A stretch of 64,000 nt of DNA, from assembly GCF_900302465.1 (NCBI RefSeq), contig NZ_OMOR01000001.1, positions 558,001 through 622,000 of the forward strand, in the 5' to 3' direction. Positions 61,551 to 64,000 of the stretch are shown in pieces. The notes under the pieces are model-generated. The model searched no databases. It saw only the letters and a list, made by a program, of their open reading frames with translations, and had not been told where the DNA came from. The position numbers and the translations under genes were made by a program. Positions within the stretch are counted from its first letter, which is position 1. Each line of letters starts with the position of its first letter. The DNA comes from Ascidiaceihabitans donghaensis (GTDB taxonomy: Bacteria > Pseudomonadota > Alphaproteobacteria > Rhodobacterales > Rhodobacteraceae).

Positions 61551-61891
61551 AATGGTAGCTTCATGTCTTTTGGCAGACCCAAACCATCGGTCAGCTTGGT
61601 CATTTCCGCTTCGGCCTTGGCCGCCGCTTTGGCTTGCGCGTCTTTGATGGCGGCCAGGATCAGATCCTCAACCACTTCTTTTTCGTCACCGTTGAAGATG
61701 GACGGATCGATGTCCAGCGCCTTCAGGTCTCCCTTGGCGCTGGCTGTGGCCTTCACAAGGCCGGCACCAGATTCGCCCACAACCATGACATTATGCAGAT
61801 CGTCCTGCATTTCTGCCATCTTGGTTTGCATTTCTTGGGCTTTTTTCATCATGCCGGCCATATCGCCAAGCTGGCCAAGTCCTTTGAACAT
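61547..61891 (-). CDS. ybaB: Nucleoid-associated protein YbaB/EbfC
   Basis: 114-aa DNA-binding nucleoid protein. MFKGLGQLGDMAGMMKKAQEMQTKMAEMQDDL (coiled coil), VVGESGAGLVKATASAKGDLKALDIDP, FNGDEKEVVEDLILAAIKDAQAKA and the C-terminal charged helix are typical. Standard neighbour of dnaX and recR. Its stop overlaps the TraB/GumN start. Confidence 0.95.
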   Translation of the reverse strand: MFKGLGQLGDMAGMMKKAQEMQTKMAEMQDDLHNVMVVGESGAGLVKATASAKGDLKALDIDPSIFNGDEKEVVEDLILAAIKDAQAKAAAKAEAEMTKLTDGLGLPKDMKLPF

Positions 61892-61909
61892 CGCGTGTCT
61901 CCGTTTGGG

Positions 61910-62302
61910 TCAAAGCCGCGTGCTGCGCGGCGAGGTATACAGTATCGTTGCAATACATATCGCAGCGACAACCAGAATGAACAAGGCCGGCGAACCGACG
62001 CAGCCTTCAAGGGTGGCTTGTTGTTGCAAGGCGTCCCCTGCGCCAACCATTGACACAACCGACACCCAAGCGGCCCATGCGACAGTGATGCCCAATCCGC
62101 CCCACTTGCTGCGAAAGCGCAATACAAGGGCCGTGGCGACCAGCAGCACCAAAGACGGCGGCGTGCCGAACAGGGCGATCATTTCGGCGAAAGCGGTGGC
62201 AGGTGTGCCGGGCACCCACTGGGGGCGGACCTTGTCGCAGACTTCGGCCAGCGCAGAAGTGGGCAGCGCCGCCAAAATTAATCCTCTTCGAAGGGATCCC
62301 AT
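61910..62302 (-). CDS. Small membrane protein in the dnaX operon
   Basis: 130-aa protein with an N-terminal signal-like segment (GLILAALPTSALA) and three later hydrophobic stretches: PPSLVLLVATALVLRF, GLGITVAWAAWVSVVSMVG and PALFILVVAAICIATILY. It overlaps the dnaX end by 25 bp and ends 18 bp before ybaB, so it is part of the operon. No family recognised. Confidence 0.7.
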   Translation of the reverse strand: MGSLRRGLILAALPTSALAEVCDKVRPQWVPGTPATAFAEMIALFGTPPSLVLLVATALVLRFRSKWGGLGITVAWAAWVSVVSMVGAGDALQQQATLEGCVGSPALFILVVAAICIATILYTSPRSTRL

Positions 62303-64000
62303 TCGTCTTCCACTTCTGGCAGGGCATCTTCGTCGGCCTCTGCGGCTATTTGTTCAGCGGTGCGGATGGCTGTGATCTTTGCACCGGGAAATTGGGTAAA
62401 AACGGCTTGCACCATCGGGTGATTTTCGGCTTTCGCTTGCAATTCCAAGTCAGCGGCGTCGCGAATTTCGGCGATGGTCTTGGCACCGCCTTCATTGACG
62501 ATGGTAACAGCCCAGCGGTTGCCCGTCCAAAGTTGCAGCTTCGCGCCAAGCCGTTGGGCCAGATCGCGGGGCGCCGTCGGGGTGGGCACAAATTCGATGC
62601 GCCCGGGCTGGTAAGAGGCCAGTTGCAGGTCGGTTTCCACATCCACCAGCAGCTTGCCATCGCGGTTGATGCGGATCAGTTCGACGACATGCTCAAACGT
62701 TGGAAACCGGGCGAGGGCCGCATCTGCATCGACAGCAACAGCGGCCATTGTGCCACCACTGCCGGGCTGCGCGGGGGCAGCTGTGGCCGCGTAAGCTGCC
62801 GTGGCTGATTGTCCCCCTTGGCCCCCTTGGGGCGCACCTGCATTGCCGCCGCCATTTGAAGGGGCTGAAGGCGGCGAGATACCGTTCAGCTTGCGCACCA
62901 GCTCTTCGGGGCTGGGCAGGTCGGCCACATGGGTCAACCGGATGATCGCCATCTCTGCGGCCATCATGGCGTTGGGGGCTGCGGCCACTTCGTCCAATGA
63001 TTTCAGCAGCATCTGCCACAGGCGTGTCAAAACGCGCATGGGAAGGTTTTCGGCCATGGCCAAACCGCGGGCACGTTCATCTGGCGATACGGTGGGGTCT
63101 TCGGCCGCATCCGGTGTGATTTTGACGACGGACACCCAATGGGTGATTTCCGCCAGATCGCGCAAGACAGCCATTGGGTCCGCGCCGTCTGCATATTGAC
63201 CCGAAAGCTCTGTCAACGCAGCAGCGGCGTCACCGCGCAGCACCATGTCGATCAAGTCCAATACGCGGCCCCGATCGGCCAAGCCCAGCATCGCGCGCAC
63301 CTGATCCGCGGTGGTTTCGCCCGCGCCATGGCTGATGGCCTGATCCAGCAAGGACGTCGCATCGCGCACGGACCCTTCGGCGGCGCGCGTGATCAAAGCC
63401 AGCGCATCATCCGCGATTTCAGCGTTTTCCGCCGTGGCGATCTTGCGCATCAGGGCAATCATCACTTCGGGTTCAATGCGGCGCAGATCAAAGCGTTGGC
63501 AACGCGAAAGAACCGTGACAGGCACTTTGCGGATTTCGGTGGTGGCGAAGATGAATTTGACGTGGGCGGGCGGCTCTTCCAGCGTTTTGAGAAGCGCGTT
63601 GAAGGCCGAGGTGCTCAGCATGTGCACCTCATCGATGATGTAGATCTTGTAGCGGGCCGACGCGGCGCGGTAATGCACTGAATCGATGATTTCACGGATG
63701 TCGCCAACGCCGGTGCGTGATGCGGCATCCATTTCCATGACATCGACATGGCGGCCTTCCATGATGGCGGTGCAATGTTCGCAAACGCCACACGGATCGG
63801 TGGTTGGGCCACTTGTGCCATCGGGGCCGATGCAATTCATGCCCTTGGCGATAATGCGTGCTGTGGTTGTTTTGCCGGTGCCACGAATGCCTGTCATTAC
63901 AAAGGCTTGGGCAATGCGGTCTGCCTCAAATGCGTTGCGCAGGGTGCGCACCATGGCATCCTGTCCCACCAGATCGACAAAGGTCTCTGGCCGGTACTTG
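62278..64000 (-). CDS. dnaX: DNA polymerase III subunits gamma/tau (partial at its 5' end)
   Basis: Clamp-loader ATPase of the replicase; the N-terminus lies beyond the window edge. The open frame continues to the last base (KYRPETFVDLVGQDAM). Walker A ITGIRGTGKTTTARIIAKGMNC, four-cysteine zinc site CGVCEHC, Walker B IYIIDEVHMLS, sensor LFATTEIRKVPVTVLSRCQRFDLRR and the tau C-terminal domain ending WDPFEED. The full-length tau form is encoded; any programmed frameshift for gamma is not determined. Confidence 0.97.
   Translation of the reverse strand, partial: KYRPETFVDLVGQDAMVRTLRNAFEADRIAQAFVMTGIRGTGKTTTARIIAKGMNCIGPDGTSGPTTDPCGVCEHCTAIMEGRHVDVMEMDAASRTGVGDIREIIDSVHYRAASARYKIYIIDEVHMLSTSAFNALLKTLEEPPAHVKFIFATTEIRKVPVTVLSRCQRFDLRRIEPEVMIALMRKIATAENAEIADDALALITRAAEGSVRDATSLLDQAISHGAGETTADQVRAMLGLADRGRVLDLIDMVLRGDAAAALTELSGQYADGADPMAVLRDLAEITHWVSVVKITPDAAEDPTVSPDERARGLAMAENLPMRVLTRLWQMLLKSLDEVAAAPNAMMAAEMAIIRLTHVADLPSPEELVRKLNGISPPSAPSNGGGNAGAPQGGQGGQSATAAYAATAAPAQPGSGGTMAAVAVDADAALARFPTFEHVVELIRINRDGKLLVDVETDLQLASYQPGRIEFVPTPTAPRDLAQRLGAKLQLWTGNRWAVTIVNEGGAKTIAEIRDAADLELQAKAENHPMVQAVFTQFPGAKITAIRTAEQIAAEADEDALPEVEDEWDPFEED

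Noticed and set aside
1-64000. Search for tRNA, rRNA and CRISPR
   Set aside because: No tRNA-like cloverleaf or T-loop (GTTCGAATC type) outside coding sequence, no rRNA segments, and no regularly spaced direct repeats were seen by eye.

Overview
This window looks like chromosomal DNA of a marine alphaproteobacterium of the Rhodobacteraceae (Roseobacter group). The evidence is the mixture of a beta-methylmalyl-CoA lyase-type gene, a TrcR/DUF1013 gene, a COQ9 gene, a DUF1244 gene, a lone rpsU, a dnaX-ybaB-recR operon, a DgcN/DgcA pair, and moderately GC-rich, tightly overlapping operons. No phage, plasmid, CRISPR, rRNA or tRNA gene was seen. Both window edges cut genes: a peptide-transporter permease on the left and dnaX on the right.

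Layout. 1-5217 (minus): a YejABEF/Opp-like peptide ABC transporter. 5363-5884: a small methyltransferase. 6006-13070: a six-gene, translationally coupled acyl-CoA degradation operon (bifunctional hydratase/dehydrogenase, two unlike acyl-CoA dehydrogenases, thioesterase, hydratase, CoA ligase). 13123-24885: a sugar region with ribulose-phosphate epimerase, UDP-glucuronate epimerase-like protein, xylulokinase, a di-haem peroxidase, a CRTAC1-like beta-propeller protein, a ROK repressor, XylF/XylH/XylG-like transporter and glucokinase. 24890-28055: DUF1636, accA, a LysE exporter with divergent Lrp regulator, and DUF302. 28117-32271: malyl-CoA lyase, then dgcN-dgcA-D-amino-acid transaminase, a likely D-glutamate/D-amino-acid pathway. 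32299-37416: DUF1244, N-formylglutamate amidohydrolase, pyruvate kinase, a MITE-like element, an OmpA-family protein and a BLUF photoreceptor.

37724-45541 holds translation genes (rpmI, rplT, pheS, pheT) interrupted twice: between rplT and pheS lies a candidate type VI secretion effector/immunity/adaptor island (38444-40639), and between pheS and pheT lie a small membrane protein and an esterase. 45566-53579: YtoQ, GST, mscL, DUF1330, LysR, alanine dehydrogenase with divergent Lrp, an MscS channel, a CAP-domain protein, rpsU and COQ9. 53576-58098: a small membrane protein, quinone oxidoreductase, a TetR-sterol desaturase pair with a clear operator, RNase T2 and TrcR. 58120-64000 (minus): a hybrid histidine kinase and the dnaX-orf-ybaB-traB/gumN-recR operon, in which the TraB/GumN gene seems to use a non-canonical start codon.

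The most notable items are the T6SS-like effector module at 38444-40639, the 298-bp TA-flanked miniature element at 35229-35526 with 31-bp near-perfect terminal repeats, the dgcN-dgcA-dat cluster, the likely CTG start in the dnaX-recR operon, and the palindromic operator overlapping the start of the TetR gene. All functional names rest on motif and family recognition by eye; no database search was run.
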